The notes beneath the pieces are model-generated. The model was not told where the DNA came from and did no database searches. It saw nothing but the letters and a program-made list of their open reading frames with translations. Position numbers and translations under genes: made by a program. Source: Craterostigma plantagineum (taxonomy: Eukaryota; Streptophyta; Magnoliopsida; Lamiales; Linderniaceae). Taken from it: a stretch of DNA of 64,000 nt. Position 1 is the stretch's first letter. The number at the start of each line of letters is the position of its first letter. The DNA lies in contig JAPQWV010000304.1 in NCBI GenBank assembly GCA_027422505.1, positions 496,001-560,000 of the forward strand, given 5' to 3'. Below, piece after piece: positions 9,812 through 22,740 of this stretch.

Positions 9812-10754
9812 TTCAACGTGCGATTCCCCACCAAATCAATGTCAACGACTGAAAATATAACGAATTCATGTTAGTGGGGCATGTTAAAAGTGAAGTGGTC
9901 GCCCAAAATTGTCATCGAATTCTACAATTACAGCAAGCACCAAGGAAGCACAATAACTCAAACCCCAAACCATTCGATCAAATCGCACGAAAATAAAAAT
10001 ACCCAATCGGAAAAAAAAGGGGGGGAAACACAAGCAGTTTAACAAACCTAGCAGCAATAGAGAGACCGACCCACAAAAGCGCTCGACGGAGAAAAGGAGC
10101 CCGACAGATATGATTTGATATGGCAAAGATGGAACGGATCGATCTTGAACGATGTAGGGGTAGAAAAATAGGAGGAAGGAAGAAAAGAGAGAAGCGTGAT
10201 TCTTTTAGGGCTTGTTTGTTTGCGTTAGTAGGGTTAAAGAAGATAGATAGAAAGAGGATAGTAGTAATAGTAGTAGTAGTATCGGTAAAGAAGGCTCGAA
10301 CTTCCTTCTCCATTATCCCACGCCTGATTGCGGACGAATTTAATTTTTTTTTTCTCTTTTTTTTTTCCATCTATTGGACTCGGTCACTCGCGGGTCTCTT
10401 TCTTCTTACAAGGCTTTTTTTTTGGCTTCACTTTATATTTTTCCCTCCATATTTGCAAGGACGAAGCTAACTTCTATGTGTGGGCAGGGACAGAGTTGTG
10501 CCACGTGCGGAAGCTCGAAATTTTCTTTTTCTCCTTTTTTTTTTTCCGTTCGCACGTGCCTCGCTATTTAATATATTTTATTTAGTTTAATAACCTTGAA
10601 ATCATTTCACGATCCGATCCGGGACCGACCCGACCCAGGAGAGCCCAACGAGGGTTCGATACATCTTGTTCTTTAATAACCAGAAAAAAGCACGACGGAG
10701 GTCTAAGATCCGATCTCTGCCTTTATCAGATCGGGGCGATCGACAGGTGTAGTA

Positions 10755-13700
10755 ATGGCTTCAACGTCTCATTGTCTGCTCTTCGTTGGTGTGTTAGTGA
10801 TGCACTGCTCTGCTCTCGCGAGGGCGAATTCTATTCAAGGATGTGGTGGATTTGTGGAGGTAATATATTGCGGATCAGTTCCGTGTTTTGATGCTCTTGA
10901 CGTGAGTGAAATTATGAGCTGATGGAACAGTTCGTTTGATTTTCGCAGGCTAGTTCAGCGTTGATAAAGTCGAGGAAGCCTACTGATGGGAAATTGGACT
11001 ACTCTCACGTTACTGTATGATTGTATTGCAATGCTTTTGAAAAGTTGATGGAGCTCTCACGCGTCTACTTGTTGTTTGTAAGTAACCGATTGGAGTTGGT
11101 TTCGGATGACTTATAGGTGGAGCTTCGGACAGTGGATGGTTTGGTCAAGGATCGGACACAGTGTGCTCCTAATGGATACTACTTTATCCCAGTTTATGAT
11201 AAGGTAGTTTGGTTTTATTTTTTTCGTTGTCAGTGCTCGGATTATACGATTTTCACTAAGTTCTATTTGTTGCGTGTTTTTACACGTGAAGCTTCTTTTT
11301 GTTAGATAATCAACAGAAATGGTGGCGTTTTTCTACTCCATTTATGACATAATATGTTGGGCCATTCATAATGTATCTAAATGTTGTTGGAACCAATGAT
11401 AGTTATGAACATGATTTTGGGTGTTAACTCCCATGGAACCTCGCTGAGGTGACAGACGATTAGTATTAATTGAATCTGAACTATTTATTTGGTTGGCTCG
11501 GACCTTTAGTTTCATCTGAAGTTTTCTAAATATTTTAACGTTGAAGCTATGAAATTGCATCTGTGAATTTTTATATCATCAAGATTAATGTGAAGGGTTT
11601 GACCTGCTTGTTTCATCTTTATCTGGCAATAAATATTTACTCTAAGAGAATGTCTTATTTTTATTTTCAGGGTTCTTTTATTATTAAAGTCAAGGGACCT
11701 GATGGATGGTCAGTTGCCCCAGAACAAGTTGAGTGCCTTGGATAAATATTCGTTAAGCACATTTCATCAATTATATGGAATCCATTATGTAAATCCAATG
11801 AATATGATGATGTGTAATTGATAAATTCTGATGGCAAAAATTTTCTTTTAGGTTCCGGTCAGTATTGATCACACAGGTTGCAACGCCAATGAAGATATAA
11901 ACTTTCAATATACAGGGTTTGTAATGATGCTTTCAGTTCTCATTCCATGTTACGTGGAGTTGGAGTTGGACCATATTGGCCTTTTGGTCTTTCGCTGTAA
12001 TTGTATTTCTTTAGCTACTTTAATATGTTCTGTGCAGGTTCACTTTGTCTGGAAGAGTGCTAGGAGCAGTTGGTGGAGACAGCTGTTCTTATAAGAACAG
12101 TGGTCCATCAGATGTCAATGTGGAGCTTTTATCTACCAGCGGAGATATTGTTTCTTCTGTTTTGACAACACCGACAGGAAGTTACTCATTCAAAAATATC
12201 ATTCCAGGTCCTTTATGCTTTCCTAATCTGCATTTTTCCACTATTATACTGGTAATTTATGTTCTTTCTTAAATTCGATATTGGAAAAATCTGAACACTT
12301 ACTCTTTCTTGATACAGGAGAGTACAAAATACGTGCCACTCATCATGATTTAGATGTCGAGGTCAGAGGCTCTGATGAGGTCAAGTTAGAGTTTGATAAT
12401 GGTTTGGTAGAGGATATCTTCGTGGCGTCTGGCTATGACATTAGAGGATTTGTGGTCGCTCAGGTAAGAGCAACACAACGTTATTCTGTTTCTTCAATAC
12501 ATGATGTTTCATGTGGCTGATGTAAAAATTTGAGTCCTTGCTGTTTTACATTGTATTATTTGTAGGGAAATCCTATTCTCGGAGTCCACTTTTATCTATA
12601 CTCAGACGATGTCTTGGGGGTTGGTTGTCCACACGACTCTGGTAATGCACCTGGCTTGGGGAGAGCTCTTTGTCATGCTGTATCTGATGCTGATGGGATG
12701 TTCACGTTTAAATCAATACCATGTGGTACTTTTCATCAACCTTAACTTGGAAATTTTCCGGGGCCTGAGCTCACAGACTGGGATATTGGTTTTCGGTTAT
12801 ATTGTTGAATTCTTCTCGCTTAAGACTTGTTTCTTTGATGCTTTAATTATATTTTGTCTACTCCCAGGTACATACAAAATTGTAGCTTTAATTATATTTT
12901 GTGTACTCCCAGGTACATACAAAATTGTACCTTTTTACAAGGGTGAAAACACAGTTTTCGACGTTTCACCTTCTTCCTTATTGGTGCCTGTCCACCATGG
13001 CCATGCTGTAATATCTCAAAAATTCCAGGTATGTCATGTGTCCTTAGAAATAATGCTTTTCAATATGGACAACAAACTGCATCACATGGAATAATTTAGT
13101 AGATGCCCTTGCCAATGTGTTCTCCAGGTTACTGGATTCTCAGTTGGGGGTCGTGTGGTCGGTGGTGATGGCATTGGGGTGCAAGGTGTAAAAATTTTAG
13201 TAGATGGTCAGGAACGGTCAACAACTGATAGGGAAGGATATTACAAACTTGATCAGGTAACCGGATCTTTATATTATAACAATTGAGATTTCAGTATCTT
13301 ATTTGAACTATACCTTCATCTTTCTTAGGGACACTCATGTATTTTAGGTCAAAGTGGATCCATTAAAGACCCGACCCATGATTAAGTTTCTTCTTCTGCT
13401 TCATCTTTGATGACGTCATCTAGTAGATTTGGGTATACATATCCAACATGCATATTTTTCTTATTTTTGATCAACTTCTGCATGATGATGATGTAGGTGA
13501 CCTCTAAAAGATACAGCATTGAAGCCAAGAAGGAGCACTATAAATTTGAGATGTTAAATGATTTTTTGGTGAGTCCTCTGCAAGTTTTTCCTCTACAAAG
13601 CTGATCTTTTTAGTGATTTCGTGTTGTTTCATTATCTGCTATGATCAAATTTGTGGCATTTGGCTCAGGTTCTACCAAATATGGCTTCAATCACTGACAT

Positions 13701-16700
13701 CAAAGCTGTATCATATGATGTATGTGGGACAGCACAAACAATTAGTTCTGACTACAAAGCAAAGGTAATTGTCATTGTAGTACATTGTGAGCTGATAAAC
13801 TTCGGTAATCCTATCGATGCAGGTCCAGTAGTTTTGGACTAGTTACAGAAGCCATTATTTGTACTTTTTATGCTGTTCTAGTAAGTAGTAAATGGGTCAC
13901 TGGTGCTTGGATTCGTGCGGGCTGTTCACTGGTAGTAGCTTGAGAAAGCTGTTTCTGTTCTGAGCCATATTTGAACTTTTTCTGGAGGATGTGTATGGTG
14001 ATATTTAGATGTCAATTTACCTTGCATTGTGGTTATCTCTGTTTCATTGTTCTCTACTGTGGAGATGAAATGATTCCCCATTCACATTCCAATGGCAGGT
14101 AGCTTTGACCCATGGACCAGAGACTGTGAAGCCCCAGGTTAAACAGCCTGATGAGAATGGAAATTTTTGCTTTGAGGTGAGCGAGTGGTCCATGCACCTT
14201 CAGCTGGTTTCTTTCTTTGTCTGGTTATTTTGATTTTGAAGGCTTTGGATTACTCTATTTACATTTACAGATGATCACATTTTTCCTCCAGTTTATATGA
14301 TCTGTTACACATAATTATATAGAAATTTGAGCTTCTTTCATAGTTGGATGACTAGCAGTTACTCTCACTGTTTGACAGGTTGCACCTGGTGAATACCGCT
14401 TATCTGCATTTGCAGCTAAACCTGAGAGTGTTCCGGAGCTTCTGTTTTCTCCAGCATACATGGATATCACTGTCAATAAACCAATACTAAGTCTCAAATT
14501 CTATCAGGTGAGAAACACAGCAGTATGATTGTTGAACTGCTCTAACCTGATTGATTAATTTAAGAAGCTTGTGTTTGTGGGGGTGACTCTTGTCTTTTTC
14601 TTTTCAAGTGCATTGCTTTTCTTTTGATGGTGTTGATGCACATTGGGCATCCATCACATTGATCATAAAAGATTTATTGTGTATGCAGTTGTTTTGGTGA
14701 TTATGGTTCTTTTGAATCTTCAGGCACAAGTGAATGTACGTGGATCTGTAGTCTGCAAAGAAAATGGTGGCTCTTCTGTTTCAGTGATGCTGATAAAATC
14801 TGATGGTCATGAGAAAGAGGAGCATAGGACAGTCACTCTGACTGACCAAAGTAATGATTTCTCCTTTTCCAATGTGCTCCCAGGAAAATATAGGATTGAG
14901 GTAACTACTTCTATTTCTCTTTCTTTATTTTTTTAATAATTCAGTTAAGGGCTTTTTTATTTACTCGCAAACATGTATATTTGGATGACGAAAAAGCCAT
15001 TGCCCAAAGGTAACCAATCCTGATTTACGAATTTCTGCTGTTTGTCAATCAGGTCCAAAAAAATTCTCCTGCTATTGCATCTGGACAAGACACATGGTGC
15101 TGGGAACAGAGCTTTAAAAATGTGGATGTTGGTGCAGAGGATGTCGAGGGAATAATATTCACTCAGAAAGGCTACTGGCTTCAGGTGGTTTCCAGTCATG
15201 ATGTTGATGCTAAACTGATGCAATCTGACGGATCTCAAGCGGACTTCAAATTTAAGGTTCATCCCTACCCTTGGATTTACTTTTCGTTCACTTTGTATGA
15301 GATTTTCACCGCGACAATGATAAATTTCGTGATGCAGAAAGGTTCTCAAAGGATTTGTATAGATTCTCCCGGTGTTCATGAACTCCATTTAATCAGCTCG
15401 TGCATTTCCTTCGGGAGTACCAGTTTAAAAGTTGATACATCAAATCATGCTGTATGATGCTTATATTCCTCGTCGCGTTTTTCTTTAGCTTTGGTTATCC
15501 CCTTCCTGAATGCTGATGGTGAAGTATTAAATTTGTTTTCTCCATATATATTCTGAGGCTTCATCTGTATAATTGTGCAGCCTATTCATGTGAAAGGAGA
15601 GAAATATCTTCTGAAAGGACAGATAAATCTGGAAGCAAACAATGACTTGCCTGATAATATAATAGTTGATGTCTTGGACCACGAAGGAGCTGTTTTGGAT
15701 GGTACTTCTGCCCGGCTTATCTCAGCAGATGAAAATGAAAAAAACATTGCTTCATATGAATACTCGTTTTGGGCAAATTTTGGCGAGAAACTCATCTTTG
15801 TCCCTCGAGATTTAAGGTATATCTAAATGTTTATTTTTTGTAGTTATTATATTATATTTCTGTTGAATATTAGCTGCTTTGCTGTTTGGTACACGTTTCA
15901 TGAAAATAATGTATTGATCTAATAGCAGTTCAACTTTGATAGTTGTCCATGTTATGAGTGGCGAAATGCATGAAGAAATGCTTATGGATCACAACTCCAA
16001 GAGATTTATTTAATGACCAACATATAGTTTGTTTGCTTCCAATTCTTCAGTCTGACGATTCCACTTACGCTTTTTTGTTTGCCATGATCGCAAGACATTG
16101 TACTCATGATTGTCTATGGTCTTAATGTCTGATTCCATCTGCTGCAGGGACACCCCTAAGAAGATATTATTCTACCCAAGACAACACCATGTACGAGTTT
16201 AAGAGTTTGGGAACATCTTCTCCAACTTGATTTTGTAACTGACAATGTTCTGAGTTTTCTTAACGTAAGACATCCCTTTCATTTAGGTTCAAGTAACAGA
16301 AGATAAATGTCAAGCTCGAATTGCTCCCTTTTCCGGTCGCTTAGGGAAATACATTGAAGGATCAATTAATCCGCCTATTTCTCATGTCCTTATAAGGGTA
16401 TTTGCCAAGGGAGATAGTCACATTTCCCTACTTAATCAAGGTGATTTGGCAACTGAAACGAGCACTGGAGAAGATGGTATTTTCCTTGCAGGGCCCCTGT
16501 ATGATGATATAGGTTATACTGTTGAGGCATCAAAGGTTCGCATGTTCATTATTTCTTGGCCTATTTCAGTTTGCTTAGCTTTGTATTGCAATGGAAACCT
16601 TGGAAAGAACCGTTAGCATGTGATGGATTTGGGTCCATTCAAAAAATTGGGTACCACAAATCTAGTGGAATCCACATATCTAGGCGCCTCTGAGAACTTC

Positions 16701-18917
16701 TATATGCCAACTTGCATTGTAAAAATGATTCTTTCGGACAAAATTTTCATGATTGTGTTTTCGTTTTTTGCAGTCTGGTTATCATCTGAAACGAGTTGGA
16801 GAAAATTCTTTTTCTTGTCAGAAACTTGGTCAAATTTCTGTCCGGTTGTATTCTAGAGATGACAGCTCTGAGCCTTTTCCTTCTGTACTCCTGTCATTGA
16901 GCGGAGAAGATGGATACAGAAACAATTCAGTAACTGATGTTGGTGGAATATTCGTGTTTGATAACTTGTTTCCAGGGAGTTTTTATCTTCGGCCTTTATT
17001 AAAGGTAATCAATGATTGCTTGCTTCATTCCCGTGAAATTCTCATCTGCCATTATTGTGCAAGTCCTACCCTCTCAATGTGGGCGACTGGGTGCAATGCT
17101 TTGTGAGCACAAATGTATCTTAGAGAAATTGATCACGGGGTTTCGTTGTATTGTTTTTGGTAAAGCTTGTTTATTTCGAACAAAGCCTAAGAATTGTGCT
17201 TGCTGTTTTATCCCGTAAACTGATTCTTTCGTAGTATGTAAGTCAACAACATAAATGACAGCACTTGTGAATTGTGTCTTACAAAACATTTTGGTATACA
17301 TATTTTGTATATATATTATGTTTGCTTTATGATCATATATGTGTGTATTTTGTCATCGTTTGGTATTCATATTCTTAATTGTTAGCGAATTTCACTGTAT
17401 ATCGTTACCATTAGGAATATGCTTTCTCTCCTCCTGCCGAAGCGATTGAGCTGGGTTCTGGTGAATCGAAGGAAGTGGTGTTTCATGCTGATCGTGTTGC
17501 TTTTAGGTATAACTTCTATTTGATTCGATGAAGTATATCTTGAGGCTACAATCCAGAATAAGCTTGAGTTATCTAAATGTATCCTCCTCGTGAATTGTTC
17601 AGAAACTTGTAATTTCTTCACTTACTCATATCTGGAATGTCTGCTGAACTTTTATGGACTCTGTTTGCAGTGTCTTTGGCATGGTGTCTCTATTGTCTGG
17701 TCAACCAAAGGAAGGTGTGACTGTGGAAGCAAGAGCAGAGTCGGAAGGCTTTTACGAAGAAACAGTAACAGATTCATTAGGGCGCTATCGTCTAAGAGGA
17801 CTGCATCCTGATACAACCTATTCCATAAAGATTGCAAGCAAGGATGAGGTTGCCACTCCACGTATTGAGCGTGCATCTCCAGAGTCCTTGGTTGTGAAGG
17901 TCAGTCACTCTTGCTTGGCACATATGTGGAAACCTTGCTTTCTTTCAAGTTCAACTGTGGATAACATTATAAAAAGACATGCAACGTGAGTTTTCTGTGG
18001 GTATCAATGTTGTATGTTTCCATGTTTATTTGCATATTTTCATTTATTTTGAATGTGCATTTGACTTATTCTTTGTACCTCACAGGTTGGACATGAGGAT
18101 TTGAAAGACCGAAACTTTGTGGTCTTTGAACAGCCCGATATGACCATCTTAAGTGGACATGTAGAGGGAAAGAACATTAGGGATCTTAATTCCCACATAA
18201 GGGTGGAAATCAGATCGGCTAATGACCCATCGAATATCGTGTCCACCTTTCCTTTGCCGATTTCGAACTTCTTTCAGGTGAAGAACTTACCTAAAGGTAA
18301 GCACCTTCTTCAGCTTCGATCTTCTATGCCCCACAGGTTTGACTCTGAAGTCATTGAGGTCGACCTTGAGAAGCAACCACAAATTCATGTTGGTCCTCTG
18401 AGCTACAGAATTGAAGAGGACATATACAAGCAGGTAGGTTTGCAGTTGATTTTTTCGGAAAGAAAAAAAAAAAAGTAATAGAGGAAAACACGAACCAGAG
18501 CCATGATTTATGATTATAGTCATCCAAAATGTGGTTTTGGTTTCAGATTTTATCACAACCTCTTATTATTCACGACATTCTTTTTTTTTTGGTCACCCAG
18601 GAATTGACTATTGCACCTGTCTATCCTCTGTTTGTCGGAGTTCTAGCGATTGGCCTCTTCATGAGTTTGCCGAGGTAGCGGAGATGATTCTATTCTGGTT
18701 TTATCATTATCACAAATAATAAATTCTATCAGTGGAATGAGATTGAAATGATAAGCCTCTAATGTGTTACTGCTATACTTGGATTTCATGCAATTGTATT
18801 CGCAGGCTGAAAGATCTATATCAAGCTTCCTTAGGAACGACCATGGCAGGCAGCAGCTCCTCCGCTAATTTGAAGAAAGATGTCAAGAAACCTGTTATTC
18901 GGAAAAAGACATACTAG
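10755..18917 (+). CDS. NOMO: NOMO-like ER membrane protein (nodal modulator, pM5 family)
   Basis: The product is a large single-pass ER protein of the NOMO family, whose animal relatives associate with translocon/NCLN complexes; its plant role is little known. Twenty-six exons with GT..AG borders give 1194 residues, and every junction was checked for frame. A signal peptide lies at about 1-24, after which the mature protein starts near ANSIQGCGGFVEAS. The lumenal part is a string of beta-sandwich (carbohydrate-binding-like/CarboxypepD-reg) repeats, shown by recurring motifs such as GSYSFKNIIPGEYKI, GNFCFEVAPGEYRL and FSFSNVLPGKYRIEV. A C-terminal membrane segment (YPLFVGVLAIGLFMSL) precedes a short basic tail ending KKTY. 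Exon 9 has two possible acceptors (12868 or 12913) because of a 45-base duplication; the shorter form is used for the length above. The gene is divergent from the IES2-like gene, 943 bases apart. Confidence 0.95.
12840..12929 (+). repeat. 45-bp tandem duplication spanning a NOMO splice acceptor
   Basis: Two copies, 12840-12884 and 12885-12929, differ at one base. Each holds a polypyrimidine-like stretch, the acceptor CTCCCAG and the first exon bases GTACATACAAAATTGTA. Because 45 is a multiple of three and no stop intervenes, either acceptor gives an open frame; use of the first adds 15 residues. Confidence 0.95.
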
Positions 18918-19540
18918 AACGGAAGAAAACCATCTCTCTTTTTATTAGAAACAAAAACCGTCTAAGTTAGGATTTTGCCCAGTTCTGGTTAGGCCTTCTT
19001 GATTAGGCTAAAATGGCCGGTGCGTGCCTTTTAAAGTTATTTATTGTGGATGCGCCTTTCAGCTTAGTTGTGCTGTAAGATTTTGCTGGATACACTCTTG
19101 AGTTTAATTTATGACTCAGATTCTGATGATTTCTTAAGATTATCTGAATTTGCATGATATTTATTGCAGCCACCCACATGTTGTAACGCCATGTTATTTT
19201 TGTCAGAGGGTTAGAAATCTTTTTTAGTGGTGGAAAAAGGTAAAAATCAACTCTATTAATTAAGGATGTTAGACAAAAGTCATGGGGACAGAAACGGAGA
19301 TGGCATATCTTAGTCTGAATTTAATTAAATTCGCCAGCTATGTTCGAGGAAAACTATGTGGAGTTGGGATTACATGCATATGAATGTCATATACGTACAA
19401 CTAAGCACCTCCTCCACATGTGAAAATGCATAAAAGGTCAAACAAGTGTTTGAAAAACATGTGCTTTCTAGCTCAATACGGGGTTACAAGAGTCTGTGTC
19501 TCAACTGCATGCATTTATGAGGAATAGTAATACATGCACT
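18918..19540. other. NOMO 3' region and upstream DNA of the glycine-rich gene
   Basis: The first few hundred bases are probably NOMO 3' untranslated sequence. Further on the DNA is AT-rich. Two RY-type CATGCA cores occur close to the next gene (near 19373 and 19508). No gene seen. Confidence 0.45.
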
Positions 19541-19548
19541 ATATAATA
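19541..19548 (+). promoter_or_regulatory. TATA box of the glycine-rich protein gene
   Basis: ATATAATA lies about 120 bases before the likely start codon, a normal plant spacing once a short leader is allowed. A further CATGCA lies just upstream near 19532. Confidence 0.55.
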
Positions 19549-19661
19549 CCCTTATTAGCAAGTTCATAGTACGTACACAGCAAAAGATAACATCATCTTT
19601 TTACTCCATCTCATTTTTCTTTATTATAATTGAAGTGTGCTTTGAGGAGGGTTGTAATAAG

Positions 19662-20606
19662 ATGATGGGGCGTTTGAAAAGTGCTAAAGCTAGTAGCAGT
19701 AGTGTGTGCGTTGTGGCCGTTTTGTTGTTGGGTTTGTTTGTGGTTGAGGGGAGAAGGCTTGAGAAAGAGACGTTCGGCGGTGGTGGTTTGGGCGGAGGTG
19801 GTGGTTTTGGAGGTGGTGGCGGTTTAGGTGGAGGCGGCGGTCTTGGTGGAGGCGCCGGCGGTGGATTTGGTGGGGGTAAAGGTGGTGGTTTAGGAGGAGG
19901 TGGTGGTGCTGGTGGAGGATTTGGTGGTGGCGGCGGCAAGGGTGGAGGTTTAGGAGGTGGTGGTGGTGCTGGTGGAGGATTTGGTGGTGGCGGCGGCAAG
20001 GGTGGAGGTTTAGGAGGTGGTGGTGGTGCTGGTGGAGGATTTGGTGGTGGCGGCGGCAAGGGTGGAGGTTTAGGAGGTGGCTCGGGCGGCGGTTTTGGTG
20101 GTGGCGCCGGTGGTGGTTCAGGAGGTGGGCTTGGTGGAGGTAGCGGTGGTGGGTTTGGTGGAGGGGCCGGCGGCGGCTCCGGTGGTGGGCTTGGAGGCGG
20201 CAGCGGAGGTGGCTTTGGTGGAGGGGCCGGCGGTGGCTCAGGAGGAGGGATTGGAGGTGGTAAAGGCGGCGGCTTCGGCGGAGGTGCCGGCGGTGGCTCA
20301 GGCGGCGGACTTGGAGGCGGAAGCGGAGGAGGTTTCGGCGGAGGTGCCGGCGGTGGCTCGGGAGGTGGGCTTGGAGGTGGAAGCGGCGGCGGCTTCGGCG
20401 GAGGAGCTGGTGGTGGCTCAGGTGGTGGGATTGGAGGTGGCAGCGGCGGAGGTTTTGGTGGAGGAGCCGGCGGTGGGATTGGAGGTGGTAAAGGCGGCGG
20501 ATTTGGTGGAGGAGCCGGCGGAGGTTCAGGCGGAGGGATTGGTGGTGGAAGCGGCGGCGGTTTTGGTGGAGGCGCCGGCGGAGGAATTGGAGGCGGCGGA
20601 TTTTAA
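19662..20606 (+). CDS. Secreted glycine-rich (cell-wall type) protein
   Basis: This is an intronless glycine-rich protein of about 314 residues. A signal peptide (hydrophobic core VCVVAVLLLGLFVV, ending near EGRRLEKE) is followed by a domain made almost only of glycine with single F, L, I, A, S or K residues in GGGFGGG, GGGLGGG and GGGAGGG units. This is the class of structural cell-wall GRPs. I take the start at 19662 (MMGRLK) or 19665; the open frame continues up to an ATG at 19635, but those extra residues (MCFEEGCNK) would sit before a good signal peptide. The array has higher-order 60-base periodicity. Long open frames in other phases, including a proline-rich one on the minus strand, are by-products of the GGN codons. 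Confidence 0.9.
   Translation: MMGRLKSAKASSSSVCVVAVLLLGLFVVEGRRLEKETFGGGGLGGGGGFGGGGGLGGGGGLGGGAGGGFGGGKGGGLGGGGGAGGGFGGGGGKGGGLGGGGGAGGGFGGGGGKGGGLGGGGGAGGGFGGGGGKGGGLGGGSGGGFGGGAGGGSGGGLGGGSGGGFGGGAGGGSGGGLGGGSGGGFGGGAGGGSGGGIGGGKGGGFGGGAGGGSGGGLGGGSGGGFGGGAGGGSGGGLGGGSGGGFGGGAGGGSGGGIGGGSGGGFGGGAGGGIGGGKGGGFGGGAGGGSGGGIGGGSGGGFGGGAGGGIGGGGF
19898..20080 (+). repeat. Exact 60-bp tandem repeats inside the glycine-rich gene
   Basis: The lines beginning at 19921, 19981 and 20041 start identically. 19921-19980 equals 19981-20040 exactly and the match continues to 20080, each unit coding for 20 residues. Less exact 60-base units continue to about 20580. Perfect identity points to recent slippage or unequal exchange. 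Confidence 0.9.
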
Positions 20607-21195
20607 ATCGAGCTTATTATTCCATATCCATATAGAAGTATAAAAATTAAAAATACGTCCAAGAACGGCGCTATTTAATTACTGTACTACTTTTGAAGCG
20701 TGCATGCATGGAGAACCGAGCAACGTTTGCTATTTCTATGTATTATTTATTAAATAAACAGTTACAAAAATATATTCCTTATATGAATCTTGCTGTTATA
20801 AAAATCAATAACTTTCGGAATAACCTAATCGTATGTGTTTTGGATGGAGGACACAAATAAAAAAAGTAATATACAGCGTCAAAATGCAAGAAGATGCAAG
20901 TCGCACACCATTTCTTGCGTAAGTATTTTTTTCTCAATATATGATTGAAATATCACCACAGTAATATTATTGCGTAAAATCAAGCTCATGAAGGTGGTAG
21001 TACTGAATTTGAATTATGTTGCATTAACTTCACTGCAATAATTTGGATTGACGACATCTTTTATGTTAATAATTCTCCATATTACATTATTGAATTCTTG
21101 CATTAACTAAACTTTATCATATGGACAGATGCTACCTATATCCCAAAGAGTCAATGCAATTTAAATCTCCACGGCGTACTTTGTCGTCAAAATCC
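20607..21195. other. AT-rich intergenic DNA
   Basis: No gene, RNA or repeat of note seen between the glycine-rich gene and the promoter of argininosuccinate synthase. Confidence 0.4.
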
Positions 21196-21197
21196 TT

Positions 21198-21262
21198 ATT
21201 GGGCCGGGCCCTTCAAGCATGCTCTATCTACAACTTTTTCGTAAATGGGCTTTATTGGGCTA
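21198..21262 (+). promoter_or_regulatory. Site II (TGGGC) cluster upstream of argininosuccinate synthase
   Basis: TTGGGCCGGGCCC followed by AATGGGC and ATTGGGC lies 155-220 bases before the start codon. This is the same motif class as upstream of SAR1 and SWC4. The regulatory role is inferred. Confidence 0.45.
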
Positions 21263-21417
21263 TCAACTCAAAAACTAGATGGTAAAACTTAATAGGAGAA
21301 AAAAATGTGATGCTCCACCACTATTGATTGAAGGGTTGTTTGGTTGGTTTACTGATTTAGGTCACATCAGTTTGTAATTGTATCGTCTCCCATACTCTCT
21401 CACAGCTTGCCGCGGAA

Positions 21418-22658
21418 ATGGCAGCAATCACCTCGTATTCAAACATCCTTTCTCATGGTTCTCAACAAGGTAACGTTGTGAAAGAAGCTTCTATGTAGCT
21501 TACTGTGTAATTTTTCTTTTGATTTAACGTGGATTTGAGATGTCTGTACAGTTTTCTCTTATGGCATATAGGTTCAGCTCGAATTTACAACGGAGTATTC
21601 GGCCCAAAATATGTGGCTTTGCGCCGAGTGGTAACACTTTTAGCCTCGTCTCATGCGACTGATTGACTGAGAGTTTGAGGGTGGCATTTTGTTGAATACC
21701 AATTTTCTTTTTATTGATGCATGTTTGCAGCTGGGAGCTGAAGGGAGCGACTTCAATGGTCGCGCGACAGTTCAAAGCCATGCTAGATTTAATGTCGCCT
21801 GCAATAGCCACGGTATTTATATGCAAGTTCTGTCAAAATGTGATGTGATTCTTACATATTCTTTCATCCATCATAAAAATTGATGCCTTTTTTCTTATCA
21901 CATACTCTTACATTGTAGTCCGGATTTAAGTAATTACATGCTTCTATTATTTAGGCGCAGGTAATATATTGGCTAGCCAAGTTGAGTCCTCAGCGTCTGA
22001 TACCAAAGCTGGGAATGGGAAAGCTTTGCCAAAGAAGTTAAAGAAAGTGGTTCTGGCGTATAGTGGTGGTTTGGATACTTCAGTCATTGTACCTTGGCTT
22101 AGGTATTGTTATCGCGCTGCTAACTGTTTTGATACTTCTTTTGCCAACTGTTATTATTTCCTTTCATTCATCTTTCGAATTGTACGTAAGGTTAGCTCTC
22201 ATACATAAACGGGTTCACGGGGTAAAAAGTGAAAATTATTGTTTCAAAACCATTCTACCTTTTGTGATCTGCAGGGAGAATTATGGCTGCGAGGTTGTTT
22301 GCTTCACTGCTGATGTTGGGCAGGTATGCGAATAACTAAATCTCAGATAAATTTGTGGAAGTGTTTTTTGTCATTTAAGTATCATTTGGACAAAGTTCTT
22401 GATGATTTATCAGATCAATATAGCTCAAAAGCTGCTTATATTTCGTCGCTACTTCTGTACTATTTAGGGATTGCAAGAATTGGAAGGCTTAGAGCAGAAG
22501 GCAAAAGCTAGCGGTGCATGTCAACTTGTGGTAAAGGATCTCAAGGAGGAATTTGTGAAAGATTTCATCTTCCCTTGCTTGCGAGCCGGTGCTATTTACG
22601 AGAGGAAATACTTGCTTGGGACCTCAATGGCTCGTCCAGTTATAGCCAAGGTAATCTC

Positions 22659-22740
<82 letters not shown>

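Noticed and set aside
10320..10590. Phenylalanine-rich open frames between the IES2-like gene and NOMO
   Set aside because: Arise from T-runs in the shared promoter/leader DNA.
19601..20059. Minus-strand proline-rich frame (PPPP-type, extensin-like) over the glycine-rich gene
   Set aside because: CCN codons opposite GGN codons; the plus strand has a signal peptide, TATA box and proper stop, the minus strand none of these.
20077..20643. Plus-strand Val/Ala/Glu-rich frame inside the glycine-rich array
   Set aside because: A shifted reading of the GGN repeat with no upstream start context or signal peptide.
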